From: Cohnella rhizoplanae
GTDB lineage: Bacteria; Bacillota; Bacilli; Paenibacillales; Paenibacillaceae
Direction: 5' to 3'
Length of the DNA: 64,000 nucleotides
Assembly (NCBI RefSeq): GCF_948329515.1
Contig: NZ_CAOJCN010000002.1
Coordinates: forward strand, 495,740-559,739
Shown here: positions 1-7,741 of the stretch, one piece after another
Numbering within the stretch: the first letter of the stretch is position 1
Layout: each line of letters opens with the position of its first letter
Program-made: the position numbers and the translations under genes
The notes under the pieces: model-generated
What the model was told of the DNA's origin: nothing
Seen by the model: only the letters and a program-made list of their open reading frames with translations
The model's database searches: none

Positions 1-49
1 GCGTATCGCCTACGGCTTACCGCAATCGATGCCTATCGTCCTGGAGTGA
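1..49 (+). CDS. possible 3' end of an upstream gene
   Basis: The second forward frame is open from the window edge and ends with a TGA at 47-49, giving a C-terminal tail RIAYGLPQSMPIVLE. A strong intrinsic terminator follows 12 bases later, which fits the end of a forward transcription unit. The other frames run into the terminator stem, so this is the best candidate, but 15 codons are too few to identify a family. Confidence 0.35.
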   Translation, partial: RIAYGLPQSMPIVLE

Positions 50-60
50 TACCAATGACG

Positions 61-103
61 ACGGATACGGCAGCTAATATTAGCTGTGGTATCCGTCTTT
101 TTT
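61..103 (+). terminator. intrinsic terminator
   Basis: The arms ACGGATAC (61-68) and GTATCCGT (89-96) enclose the perfect palindrome CAGCTAATATTAGCTG. A run of T follows at 98-103. It ends whatever unit enters from the left, so the sugar transport operon starts inside this window. Confidence 0.85.
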
Positions 104-112
104 AGCCATAAA

Positions 113-127
113 ATGAAAACGTTTTCT
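113..127 (+). promoter_or_regulatory. cre (CcpA) operator candidate
   Basis: The sequence ATGAAAACGTTTTCT matches the Gram-positive catabolite-responsive element consensus WTGNAANCGNWNNCW at every position. It lies about 95 bases upstream of the first permease gene. This would place the sugar ABC operon under carbon catabolite repression. The match is seen directly; CcpA binding is inferred. Confidence 0.7.
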
Positions 128-223
128 GAAAACGCTGATTTACATCGGAATTGTAGGCAGATTCGCAGGGTAGGAGCTTTGAAAGCGTTCTCCTATAATG
201 AGATCAAGCAAGGAGGTCGCCGC

Positions 224-1192
224 ATGAAAACAATGACAGCCGGCAACGAAAAGCAGCTCGCCCCCCTCTCGGCCAAGAAGCGCTCCAGCTTCTGGAGAAT
301 CTTTGTTCAGCAAAGGTATCTCTACCTGATGTCCGTTCCGTTCGTCCTCTGGGCCTTCGTATTCAGCTACCTGCCGCTCTGGGGCTGGACGATGGCGTTC
401 CAGAAGTTCAAGCCCGGCATTCCGTTCGCGGATCAGAAGTGGGTCGGACTCCAGTATTTCAGGGAGCTGTTCGCCGACGAGCAATTTTACCGCGTGCTGC
501 GCAATACGCTGGCGATGAGCTCGATGGGGCTGGTCGCGGGCTTCATCGTACCGATCGTGTTCGCGATCGTGCTGAACGAGGTGCGCGCGATGCCGATCAA
601 GCGATTCGTGCAGACGGTCTCCTACCTGCCTCACTTCGTCTCGTGGGTCGTCGTGGCGGGCATCGTCACGAAGATGCTGTCGACCGAAGGCGGCGTGGTC
701 AACGACGTTCTCTTATCCCTCCGCATCATCGACGAGCCGATCCAGTTCATGGCCAAAGGCGGGCTGTTCTGGTATATCGTGACCGCCTCGGACGTGTGGA
801 AGGAGATGGGATGGAACACGATCATCTATCTCGCGGCGATCGCGGGCATCGGTCCCGAGCTCTACGAAGCGGCCAAAGTAGACGGCGCCAGCCGGCTGCG
901 CCAGATCCGGCACATCACGCTGCCGGGCATTCGTCCGACGATCGTCGTCCTGCTCATCATATCGATCGGGCACCTGATCGGCATCGGCTTCGAAAAGCAG
1001 TTCCTGCTCGGCAATCCGCTCGTCAGCGACTATTCGCAGGTACTGGATCTGTACGCGCTCAATTACGGACTCGGGCTCGGCCGGTTCTCGTTCGGCACCG
1101 CGATCAACATCTTTAATTCCGTCATCAGCGTATTCCTGCTGCTGATCGCGAACGGCATATTCAAACGCACGACCAAGGAGAGCATTTTCTAA
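224..1192 (+). CDS. ABC transporter permease, LplB type
   Basis: Inner-membrane subunit of a carbohydrate ABC importer (322 aa). Hydrophobic segments run along the protein, the first being LYLMSVPFVLWAFVFSYLPL near residue 30. The EAA-type loop that contacts the ATPase reads EAAKVDGASRLRQIRHITLP, near residue 215. The start at 224 was chosen because AGGAGG lies at 211-216, 7 bases upstream; the frame stays open further left but without a ribosome site. It is the first gene of a three-gene operon and is followed after 18 bases by the partner permease. No ATPase gene is present, as is usual for this family, which shares an MsmX-type ATPase. The sugar cannot be told from the sequence; relatives import oligosaccharides. 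Confidence 0.9.
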   Translation: MKTMTAGNEKQLAPLSAKKRSSFWRIFVQQRYLYLMSVPFVLWAFVFSYLPLWGWTMAFQKFKPGIPFADQKWVGLQYFRELFADEQFYRVLRNTLAMSSMGLVAGFIVPIVFAIVLNEVRAMPIKRFVQTVSYLPHFVSWVVVAGIVTKMLSTEGGVVNDVLLSLRIIDEPIQFMAKGGLFWYIVTASDVWKEMGWNTIIYLAAIAGIGPELYEAAKVDGASRLRQIRHITLPGIRPTIVVLLIISIGHLIGIGFEKQFLLGNPLVSDYSQVLDLYALNYGLGLGRFSFGTAINIFNSVISVFLLLIANGIFKRTTKESIF

Positions 1193-1210
1193 CAATAGGA
1201 GGCCGTGCCC

Positions 1211-2116
1211 GTGCATGCGCTCAAAAGATTCGCCGGCCGTCCTTGGTCGGACAGGGTGTTCGAGCTAGTCGTCTATCTGATTTTGATTCTCGTTACCGTC
1301 GTTACGCTGTATCCGTTTCTCAACGTGCTCGCGATCTCGCTCAACGACTCCACGGACAGCGTGCGGGGCGGCCTGACGGTCTATCCCCGGGTGCCGACGC
1401 TCAAGAACTACGAGACGATCTTCGCGTTCAGCGGTCTGATGACCGGACTCAAGATCTCCGTGCTGCGTACGGTCGTCGGCACCTTGATGGGACTGGTCAG
1501 CGCCTCTATGCTCGCGTTCACGATCAGCAGGACGGATTTTCAGGGCAGAAGGTTCATCTCCGCCTTCCTGGCGCTGACGATGTACGTATCTGGCGGCCTG
1601 ATCCCGTTCTACATCCTGATCCGCGACCTCAACATGATGAACACCTTCGCCGTGTACGTGCTGCCGGGGCTCGTGAGCGCCTTCAACGTGTTTATTATCC
1701 GCTCGTTCATCGACGGCATCCCCTATGCGCTGCAAGAGTCCGCGAAGCTCGACGGCGCGAGCGACTGGACGATCTTTTGGCGGGTCATCCTGCCGCTCAC
1801 GAAGCCGGCGCTCGCCACCATTGCCCTGTTCCTGGCGGTCGGCCAGTGGAACGCCTGGTTCGATACGTACCTGTACAACGGATCGGACGAGAAGCTGACC
1901 ACGCTGCAGTTCGAGCTCATGAAGGTGCTGCAGAGCACGACGACGAACGCCGACCAGTTCCGGGGGCGCAACATGACCGAGGTGATGCGCCAGATCTCGC
2001 CCGAGTCGGTGAAGATGGCGATCACGATCGTCGTCACGGTGCCCATCCTCGTCGTCTACCCGTTCCTGCAGAAGTACTTCGTCAAAGGCATGACGCTAGG
2101 CGCAGTCAAGAGCTGA
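1211..2116 (+). CDS. carbohydrate ABC transporter permease, YtcP type
   Basis: Second permease of the importer (301 aa). Membrane spans include YLILILVTVVTLYPFLNVLA near residue 20, and the EAA loop reads ESAKLDGASDWTIFWRVILP. The family's typical C-terminal end is present (KYFVKGMTLGAVKS). The GTG at 1211 is preferred because AGGAGG at 1197-1202 lies 8 bases upstream; an in-frame GTG at 1205 would be only 2 bases away. It forms a heterodimer with the upstream permease, and both depend on the lipoprotein encoded next. Confidence 0.9.
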   Translation: MHALKRFAGRPWSDRVFELVVYLILILVTVVTLYPFLNVLAISLNDSTDSVRGGLTVYPRVPTLKNYETIFAFSGLMTGLKISVLRTVVGTLMGLVSASMLAFTISRTDFQGRRFISAFLALTMYVSGGLIPFYILIRDLNMMNTFAVYVLPGLVSAFNVFIIRSFIDGIPYALQESAKLDGASDWTIFWRVILPLTKPALATIALFLAVGQWNAWFDTYLYNGSDEKLTTLQFELMKVLQSTTTNADQFRGRNMTEVMRQISPESVKMAITIVVTVPILVVYPFLQKYFVKGMTLGAVKS

Positions 2117-2216
2117 CGATGCTCTTGCTCGCCCAAGCGCAAACGACAACCGGTATTTACAGGCGCAGTCCTGTCCATACGATAAATCGATCAGAAAAAT
2201 CGGAGGGTATAAAGCC

Positions 2217-3959
2217 ATGAAAAACATGCTTAAAGTAAATGCGTTGCTGCTAGCCGGCGTCATGACGCTCAGCTTCCTGTCCGCCTGCAGCAAGGACAAC
2301 GGCAACGGAGGCGCCTCATCCGCGGCCGCTCCTTCGGGCACGGCTGCCGCGAGTACGGACGCGGCCCCGTCCGGCGTGGATCTCTCGCCCGTCACCTTCA
2401 CTTACTTCTCCGAGGATCCGAATCCGAACTGGAACAACATGCAGGATGACGTCTCCAAAGAAATCACCAAGAAAACGGGCGTGACGCTCGACGCGGAATA
2501 CGCTGTAGGCGATCCGGCGCAAAAGGTCGCGCTGATGGCGGCCAGCGGAGAATATCCGGACATCATCGCGGCCAAGGGCGACATCGGCAAGCTCGTCGAC
2601 GCCGGCGCGGTGCTCGATCTGACCGAGCTGATCGACAAGCATGCGCCGAATATCAAGCGGGTGCTCGGTCCGTACATGAACCGTGCCAAGTACACGACCG
2701 AAGACCAGTCGATCTATTCGATCCCGACCTGGTCGGCGGTCGATGAGGTGAAAGCGGTCGCGGGCGGCGGGTTCGAGCTGCAGCACCGCGTCGTCAAGGA
2801 GGCGGGCTACCCGACTATACGTACCGTTCAGGACTACGAGAAGGTGATCAAGGATTACCTGGCCAAGCACCCGACGGACGAGAACGGCAACAAAAACATC
2901 GGCTTGTCCCTGAACGCGGACGATTGGCATATGTATATCTCGGTTACCAATCCGGCGACCTTCGTGACGGGCGGCTCGGATGACGGCGAATATTTCGTCG
3001 ATCAAGAGACGCATGAAGCGGTCTATCATTTCCGCCGCCCCGAAGAGAAGGAATACTTCCGATGGCTCAATCATATGAACGCGGAAGGACTGCTGGACAA
3101 GGAAAGCTTCGTGCAAAAATACGATCAGTACAAAGCGAAGGTCGCCTCCGGGCGCGTGCTTGGCCTGATCGACCAGGACTGGGATTACAACGACGGACAG
3201 CAGGCGCTGAAGACCGCGGGCAAATTCGACCAGACGTACGGCCACTATCCGGTCACGATGGGCGAACAGTTCAAGGAGACGTCGTTCTGGCCGACGGGAT
3301 TCATGGGCGGGTATGGCATCTCGATCTCCAGCAAGGCCAAGGATCCGGTGCGCATCATCAAGTTCCTCGATTACCTCGCATCCGACGAAGGTCAAATTCT
3401 CAACAACTGGGGCATCGAGGGCAAGCACTACGTCGTGGAGAACGGCAAGCGCGTCGTCCCCAAGGAAGTCCAGGACCGCATCAACAACGACAACACCGCG
3501 TTCACCAAAGAGTCGGGCCTCGGGTTCTACTGGAACATCATGGTTCACTACGGCGACGGCGTGAAGGACTCGACGGGCAACTACTACACCAAGAACAGTC
3601 CGGAACTGATCACCGAGGGGTACAGCGACGTAGAAAAGGAAACGCTGGCGGCCTACAAGGCGACGACCTGGAAGGACTTGTTCCCGAAGGAAGACGAGTT
3701 CAACGTCAAGGCTTACGGCGCGGCCTGGAACATTCAGATCCCCGGGGAGGACGAAGTGTCCATTCTGGGCAACAAGATGAAGGACATCACCTGGAAGCGC
3801 ATCCCGCAGGCGATTCTCGCCAAGCCGGAAGACTTCGACAAGGTGTGGGACGAATACCAGAACGACCTGATCAAGGCCGGCGTCGAGAAAATGGAGAAGG
3901 GCTATACCAAATACGTGCAGGATCGCGTAAAGCTGTGGAACGCCGACGAAAGCCAATAA
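2217..3959 (+). CDS. extracellular solute-binding lipoprotein, LplA type
   Basis: Substrate-binding component of the sugar importer (580 aa). A lipoprotein signal sequence ends at the lipobox LSAC, so the mature protein should be tethered to the outer face of the membrane through that cysteine. A short Ser/Ala/Gly-rich linker precedes the binding domain. The length near 580 aa is typical of the LplA group in Paenibacillaceae and larger than ordinary sugar-binding proteins. The RBS is GGAGGG just before ATG 2217. A terminator 9 bases after the stop closes the operon. The ligand is unknown; related proteins bind plant-polysaccharide oligosaccharides. Confidence 0.9.
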   Translation: MKNMLKVNALLLAGVMTLSFLSACSKDNGNGGASSAAAPSGTAAASTDAAPSGVDLSPVTFTYFSEDPNPNWNNMQDDVSKEITKKTGVTLDAEYAVGDPAQKVALMAASGEYPDIIAAKGDIGKLVDAGAVLDLTELIDKHAPNIKRVLGPYMNRAKYTTEDQSIYSIPTWSAVDEVKAVAGGGFELQHRVVKEAGYPTIRTVQDYEKVIKDYLAKHPTDENGNKNIGLSLNADDWHMYISVTNPATFVTGGSDDGEYFVDQETHEAVYHFRRPEEKEYFRWLNHMNAEGLLDKESFVQKYDQYKAKVASGRVLGLIDQDWDYNDGQQALKTAGKFDQTYGHYPVTMGEQFKETSFWPTGFMGGYGISISSKAKDPVRIIKFLDYLASDEGQILNNWGIEGKHYVVENGKRVVPKEVQDRINNDNTAFTKESGLGFYWNIMVHYGDGVKDSTGNYYTKNSPELITEGYSDVEKETLAAYKATTWKDLFPKEDEFNVKAYGAAWNIQIPGEDEVSILGNKMKDITWKRIPQAILAKPEDFDKVWDEYQNDLIKAGVEKMEKGYTKYVQDRVKLWNADESQ

Positions 3960-3968
3960 CGAGCGACG

Positions 3969-4004
3969 AACCTCCGCGCCCTTTGGGGCTGCGGAGGTTT
4001 TTTT
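3969..4004 (+). terminator. intrinsic terminator of the sugar transport operon
   Basis: Perfect arms AACCTCCGC (3969-3977) and GCGGAGGTT (3991-3999) are followed by a T run to 4004. Confidence 0.9.
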
Positions 4005-4122
4005 GCGGTGTAGCGGAGGCTCCTTGGTTTTTGCATTTGCGCATGGCTCTTTGGAGTCATGCGTGCCGGGGCGGGCGGCTTTACAATAAAGCTTATCCAC
4101 GAGAATGAAAGGTTGGTCATCG

Positions 4123-4743
4123 ATGAAAAAGATAGGAGCCCTGCTCTTCGCCGCGACGCTCGCGTTCGGTTATGCAGGCATGGCAAGCGCGCACGTCCGG
4201 GTCGAGCCGGCCGAGGTCGCGCAGAATGCGTACCAGGTATTCACGATTCGCATCCCCAGCGAGAATGAAGGCGTGAATACGACGCAGGTCAAGCTGGATG
4301 TCCCTGCCGGCGTGGAAGTATCGCGCTTCGAGCCTTATCCCGGCTGGACGAGCACCGCCGAGAAAGATGCGGACGGCAAGGTCGTGTCCGTCACCTGGAA
4401 GTCGGACGGCGATGGCATCGACGTGTCGGAGTTCGTGCAGTTCAACTTCCAGGGCCATGTCGCGGAAGACGCGAAGGAGCTTGTGTGGAAGGCGCATCAG
4501 ACGTACTCGGACGGCGCAGTCGTCGATTGGAGCGGCGCGCCCGACGCGGATACGCCGGCATCGGTGACGGCGGTGACCGCTGCCTCTGCGGAAGGCGACG
4601 GGCATGGGCACGACGCGGGAGCCTCGGCGGACGCTGCGGCGGACGGCGACCGGGACCCGCTGACGCTCGGCCTCTCGATTGCGGGTCTGGCAGCAGGTCT
4701 GGCCGCGCTCGCGGTCGCGCTGCTTCGCAAAAAGTCGCGTTGA
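4123..4743 (+). CDS. YcnI-like (DUF1775) copper-associated membrane protein
   Basis: Exported protein of 206 aa. A signal peptide ends at MASA|HVRVEP, so the mature protein would begin with His24, the residue YcnI-type proteins use with a tryptophan to bind Cu(II). A DUF1775 beta-sandwich runs to about residue 140, with WTS in the loop near residue 68. A Gly/Asp/His-rich linker and one C-terminal membrane span (TLGLSIAGLAAGLAALAVAL) with a basic KKSR tail follow. The start at 4123 has AAAGG about 10 bases upstream; the ATG at 4105 has no RBS. Unlike Bacillus ycnKJI there is no copper importer or repressor beside it. Copper binding is by family analogy. Confidence 0.8.
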   Translation: MKKIGALLFAATLAFGYAGMASAHVRVEPAEVAQNAYQVFTIRIPSENEGVNTTQVKLDVPAGVEVSRFEPYPGWTSTAEKDADGKVVSVTWKSDGDGIDVSEFVQFNFQGHVAEDAKELVWKAHQTYSDGAVVDWSGAPDADTPASVTAVTAASAEGDGHGHDAGASADAAADGDRDPLTLGLSIAGLAAGLAALAVALLRKKSR

Positions 4744-4801
4744 CCGCAGGACGGGCGTCCCGGGCGCGGACCCGGGCCCGGGACTGAGGGCGTGTGAGAA
4801 C

Positions 4802-4849
4802 GGTCAAGGCATCGCGGGATGAAACGATCACGGCATCGCGGGATAGAAT
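4802..4849 (+). repeat. duplicated 24-bp element
   Basis: The block GGCATCGCGGGAT occurs twice with a 24-base period (4802-4825 and 4826-4849). Both copies are flanked by GGTCA/GATCA-like bases, and a third decayed start lies at 4850. It is non-coding; its role is unknown. Confidence 0.6.
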
Positions 4850-4948
4850 GATCATGGGCTGAAAGATCGAGGTACATTTAGATCGCTTGCGGTCAGCCGA
4901 AGATCCTGTTAGTCTAGCTTTATTGACATATTCTCGGTCGCATAGCAT

Positions 4949-4992
4949 GCGCCGGACGTGACTCCCGTTGGGGAGCGCGTTCGGCGCTTTTT
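4949..4992 (+). terminator. intrinsic terminator candidate
   Basis: GCGCCGGACG (4949-4958) pairs with CGTTCGGCGC (4978-4987) and is followed by TTTTT. No open frame lies immediately upstream, so it would end either readthrough from the YcnI-like gene or a short untranslated RNA. Confidence 0.6.
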
Positions 4993-5133
4993 GTTTGGGC
5001 TGGATGATGGGGGGATGAGCTTGTTTGGAGATAGCGGAGAGAATTGTAACAAGGAGTGGAAGAGGTACCGAAAGTGGCGTCGAATAGAGCATTCAACAAA
5101 GTTAAATTCATAAGAATGCGTGAAGCACACGCT

Positions 5134-5161
5134 GCCGTCTCCTTGGAGAAGACGGCTTTTT
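5134..5161 (+). terminator. hairpin with T run in the leader of the next gene
   Basis: GCCGTCT (5134-5140) and AGACGGC (5150-5156) form a stem, followed by TTTTTG. It sits 33 bases before the start codon of the nuclease-like gene. It is either a terminator separating the gene from upstream transcription or an attenuator in its own leader. Confidence 0.6.
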
Positions 5162-5194
5162 GATTCTACTTTTTATTTTCAGGGAGGTAATAAA

Positions 5195-5890
5195 ATGGCT
5201 GTTCCAAAAAAGAGAACCAATGATGTAAACGGCAAAGCTGCTGAGGTAGCGGCGTTTATCGATCGGCAGCGGAAATCCGCGACCGGACGGCGGCTTGAGA
5301 TGCTTCAGCGCGATCTGAGCGGCACGATAAAGCTGTTCACCGACATTTTACTTCCCGTGTTCGGAACGCTGGAGGGTTTTCATTTGGAATATGAGATCGT
5401 CAGCGCCAGCGGCGTTAAGATCTATGCCGACGTTTACTATGAGCCGTTAGGAATCATCTTCGAATGCGACGGGTTCGTTCCCCACGTCGAGATGATGACG
5501 CGAGACCGGTTTTCTTTCGAGCGACAGCGGGTCCGGACATTTACGCTTGGCGGATATTTATATGTGCCATTTGGTTGGGACGAGATGGATAAAAGGGCTG
5601 ATGCCTGCAAGCGAGCGGTATTGGAACTGTTAGGCAAATATGGGCGCGCCGGCAAGGGACTTCTCGATCTATCCACCGACGAGCGAGAAGTGATCCGTAT
5701 GGCTGCGGATCGGACTTTTTTCACACAAAGAGAAGTACGCGCTTGGCTGAAAGTCCGTGAAGAAAAAACGAGAAAGCTGATGAAAAGGATGTTAGCCAAC
5801 GGCTTGATCGACAAAGTTGGCGGAGGGGACAAGCGTGGTCATGGCTATGCATTGAGCGGCAAAGGCGCGGATTTGTTGAGAAGAAGATGA
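5195..5890 (+). CDS. orphan protein: PD-(D/E)XK-like domain plus winged helix
   Basis: 231 aa, function unknown. The central part resembles DUF559/Vsr-type nuclease folds: KIYADV (Asp79) is followed by IIFECDGF (Glu90, Asp92), then His97, and an Arg-rich helix before LGGYLYVPF. The C-terminal third (from about residue 155) looks like a winged helix: FFTQREVRAWL, then a recognition-like helix EKTRKLMKRMLANGLI, then a GDKRGHGYAL wing. The start at 5195 follows AGGGAGG at 5181-5187. A weaker upstream in-frame ATG at 5120 would run through the leader hairpin. It stands alone between hairpins and a repeat array. Nuclease activity is only a fold-level guess. Confidence 0.6.
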   Translation: MAVPKKRTNDVNGKAAEVAAFIDRQRKSATGRRLEMLQRDLSGTIKLFTDILLPVFGTLEGFHLEYEIVSASGVKIYADVYYEPLGIIFECDGFVPHVEMMTRDRFSFERQRVRTFTLGGYLYVPFGWDEMDKRADACKRAVLELLGKYGRAGKGLLDLSTDEREVIRMAADRTFFTQREVRAWLKVREEKTRKLMKRMLANGLIDKVGGGDKRGHGYALSGKGADLLRRR

Positions 5891-5930
5891 TGGTTGCAGG
5901 CACCATAGGCGCGAGAGGGACGGAAGCGGG

Positions 5931-6213
5931 AGTTACCTCGAAAAACAGCGTAACTGCGGTCTATGGAGGCTGGAAAGCCCAGAGTTACCTCAAAAACAGC
6001 GTAACTGCGGCAATTGGAGTCATGGAGCCCAGAGTTACCTCGAAAAACAGCGTAACTGCGGCGCGGGAGGCTCGAGAGCCCAGAGTTACCTCGAAAAACA
6101 GCGTAGCTGCGGCGCGGGAGGCTCGAGAGTGCAGAGTTACCTCGAGAAACAGCGTAACTGCGGCGAATGGAGTCCCGGAGCCCAGAGTTACCTCGAAAAA
6201 CAGCGTAACTGCA
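5931..6213 (+). repeat. tandem array, six units, ~51-bp period, dyad core
   Basis: Six copies of a 25-base core start at 5931, 5983, 6033, 6084, 6135 and 6186. Each core begins AGTTACCTCGAAAAAC and ends GTAACT (GTAGCT in unit four), so the ends AGTTAC/GTAACT can pair as a 6-bp stem. Between cores lie about 26 less conserved bases, often GGCGCGGGAGGCTCGAGAG-like. Because 51 is a multiple of three, both strands stay open across the array, but no ribosome site or protein-like composition supports translation. Confidence 0.9.
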
Positions 6214-6252
6214 GCCACGCCCCCCTCATATCGCCCGATTCGTGCCGCTTAC

Positions 6253-6281
6253 TTGCTTGCGGTGCCGGGTTCCCCTATAAT
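6253..6281 (+). promoter_or_regulatory. SigA-type promoter of pheST
   Basis: TTGCTT at 6253-6258, a 17-base spacer, then TATAAT at 6276-6281. It precedes the T-box leader, with the expected start near 6288. Confidence 0.7.
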
Positions 6282-6289
6282 AATCAGTA

Positions 6290-6597
6290 ATTCAACGCAA
6301 AATCGTCAAATGCGACGATGGAGACAAGTAAGCAGCGCCTGCCTGATCAGGGAGGGGACGCCTTGACTGAGAGCGTGCCCGAGGAGAAGAGCTGCCGAAA
6401 TTCACTCCGGAGCAGTCGCTTGAACGCCGCAGCGCAGCGCGCTAGGCCAGTAGAGTGAACCGGGAGCGGCCCGTTACGCCGTTCGAGCGGGAATCCTTCT
6501 TGTCCATGCTGCCATTCGGCGGCGGGCAATCGGTTTCCAATTAGGGTGGTACCACGGTCCTTTCGTCCCTTTTACGGGGAGGAAGGGCTTTTTTTGT
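6290..6597 (+). promoter_or_regulatory. T-box leader of pheST (phenylalanine)
   Basis: The conserved T-box sequence AGGGTGGTACCACGG lies at 6543-6557. A terminator hairpin in which CCTTTCGTCCC pairs with GGGGAGGAAGG follows, with a T run ending near 6597. In stem I, an AGTA (6327-6330) faces GAAA followed by TTC at 6401-6403, the layout expected of the specifier loop, and TTC is a Phe codon. Uncharged tRNA-Phe should pair with the specifier and the T-box and prevent termination. The leader features are seen; the mechanism is known for the class. Confidence 0.92.
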
Positions 6598-6653
6598 CGG
6601 CTGCGATAAGGCAAGCCGTTCCGAATGACCAAGCGATAAAGGAGAGTGGCATC

Positions 6654-7688
6654 ATGAAGGACCGGTTGGAGGCGCTGCGCGCGGAAGCGCTGGCGCAATT
6701 GCAGGAGGTGGCCGATGCCGGCCGTCTGAACGACCTGCGCGTGCATTATTTGGGCAAAAAAGGCCAACTCACGGAGATTCTCCGCGGGATGGGCGGTCTT
6801 AGCGCCGAGGAGCGTCCGGTCATCGGCCAAGTCGCCAACGACGTGCGCGGAGCGATCGAGGCCGTTCTCGCAGACAAGCAAGCCGCCTTCGACCGCGCCG
6901 AGACCGAGCGTAGGCTGGCCGCCGAGACGATCGACGTCACGCTGCCCGGCAGGAGCGCCGCGGCAGGCAGCATTCATCCGCTCACCAAGGTGACGCAGGA
7001 GATCGAAGACATTTTCCTCGGCATGGGCTACACGATCGCGGAAGGTCCCGAGGTTGAGACCGACTACTTCAACTTCGAAGCGCTGAATCTCCCCAAGGAC
7101 CATCCCGCGCGCGACATGCAGGACTCCTTCTATATCACGGACGAGATCCTGCTCCGCACGCACACGTCCCCGGTGCAGATACGCACGATGAAAAACGCGG
7201 ACGGCGCCACGCCGCTCAAGGTCATCTGCCCGGGCCGGGTCTACCGCCGCGACGACGACGACGCGACGCACTCGTTCATGTTCCACCAGATCGAAGGACT
7301 GGTCGTCGGTCCCGACATCCGCATGAGCGACCTCAAGGGGACGCTGCTGCAGTTCGTGCAGGCGATGTACGGGCAGCAGGTGCAGATCCGTCTACGTCCA
7401 AGCTTCTTCCCGTTCACCGAGCCGAGCGCCGAGGTCGACGTCACCTGCACCCAGTGCGGCGGACACGGCTGCCGGATGTGCAAGCATACGGGCTGGATCG
7501 AGATTCTCGGCTGCGGCATGGTTCATCCCAAGGTGCTGGAGCACGGGGGCTACAATCCCGAGGAAGTATCCGGTTTTGCCTTCGGCATGGGCGTCGAGCG
7601 GATCGCGCTGCTGAAGTACGACATCGACGACATTCGTCATTTTTACAACAACGATCTGCGGTTCCTCGGGCAATTCGCCCGCATGTGA
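6654..7688 (+). CDS. pheS: phenylalanine--tRNA ligase alpha subunit
   Basis: Catalytic alpha subunit of the cytoplasmic alpha2beta2 enzyme that charges tRNA-Phe (344 aa, normal length). The N-terminal coiled coil ([19 protein letters not shown]) is followed by the class II core. Motif 2 lies around [18 protein letters not shown], and motif 3 is [19 protein letters not shown] near the C terminus. [13 protein letters not shown] stretch, the loop typical of Gram-positive PheS, is present. The RBS AAAGGAG precedes ATG 6654. It is the first gene after the Phe T-box and is followed 53 bases later by pheT. Confidence 0.97.
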   Translation: MKDRLEALRAEALAQLQEVADAGRLNDLRVHYLGKKGQLTEILRGMGGLSAEERPVIGQVANDVRGAIEAVLADKQAAFDRAETERRLAAETIDVTLPGRSAAAGSIHPLTKVTQEIEDIFLGMGYTIAEGPEVETDYFNFEALNLPKDHPARDMQDSFYITDEILLRTHTSPVQIRTMKNADGATPLKVICPGRVYRRDDDDATHSFMFHQIEGLVVGPDIRMSDLKGTLLQFVQAMYGQQVQIRLRPSFFPFTEPSAEVDVTCTQCGGHGCRMCKHTGWIEILGCGMVHPKVLEHGGYNPEEVSGFAFGMGVERIALLKYDIDDIRHFYNNDLRFLGQFARM

Positions 7689-7741
7689 CGGCCCCGGGGC
7701 CGTATTCAACGAAGGTGGAAAAGGAAGGAGCGGTATAACCC

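Larger units (their letters stand above)
4744..5194 (+). other. intergenic stretch with short repeats and two hairpins
   Basis: No convincing gene is visible in these 451 bases. It holds a CCCGGG-rich palindromic patch just after the stop, a duplicated 24-mer (4802-4849) and two terminator-like hairpins (4949-4992 and 5134-5161). Short open frames on either strand lack a ribosome site and protein-like sequence. Confidence 0.5.

Noticed and set aside
5931..6213. CRISPR-like regular spacing
   Set aside because: Linkers between cores are related to each other rather than unique, the core is only about 25 bp, and no cas gene is near.
5887..6366. 159-codon open frame across the first repeat array
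   Set aside because: It is open only because the period is a multiple of three; there is no ribosome site, it overlaps the preceding stop and it runs into the T-box promoter.
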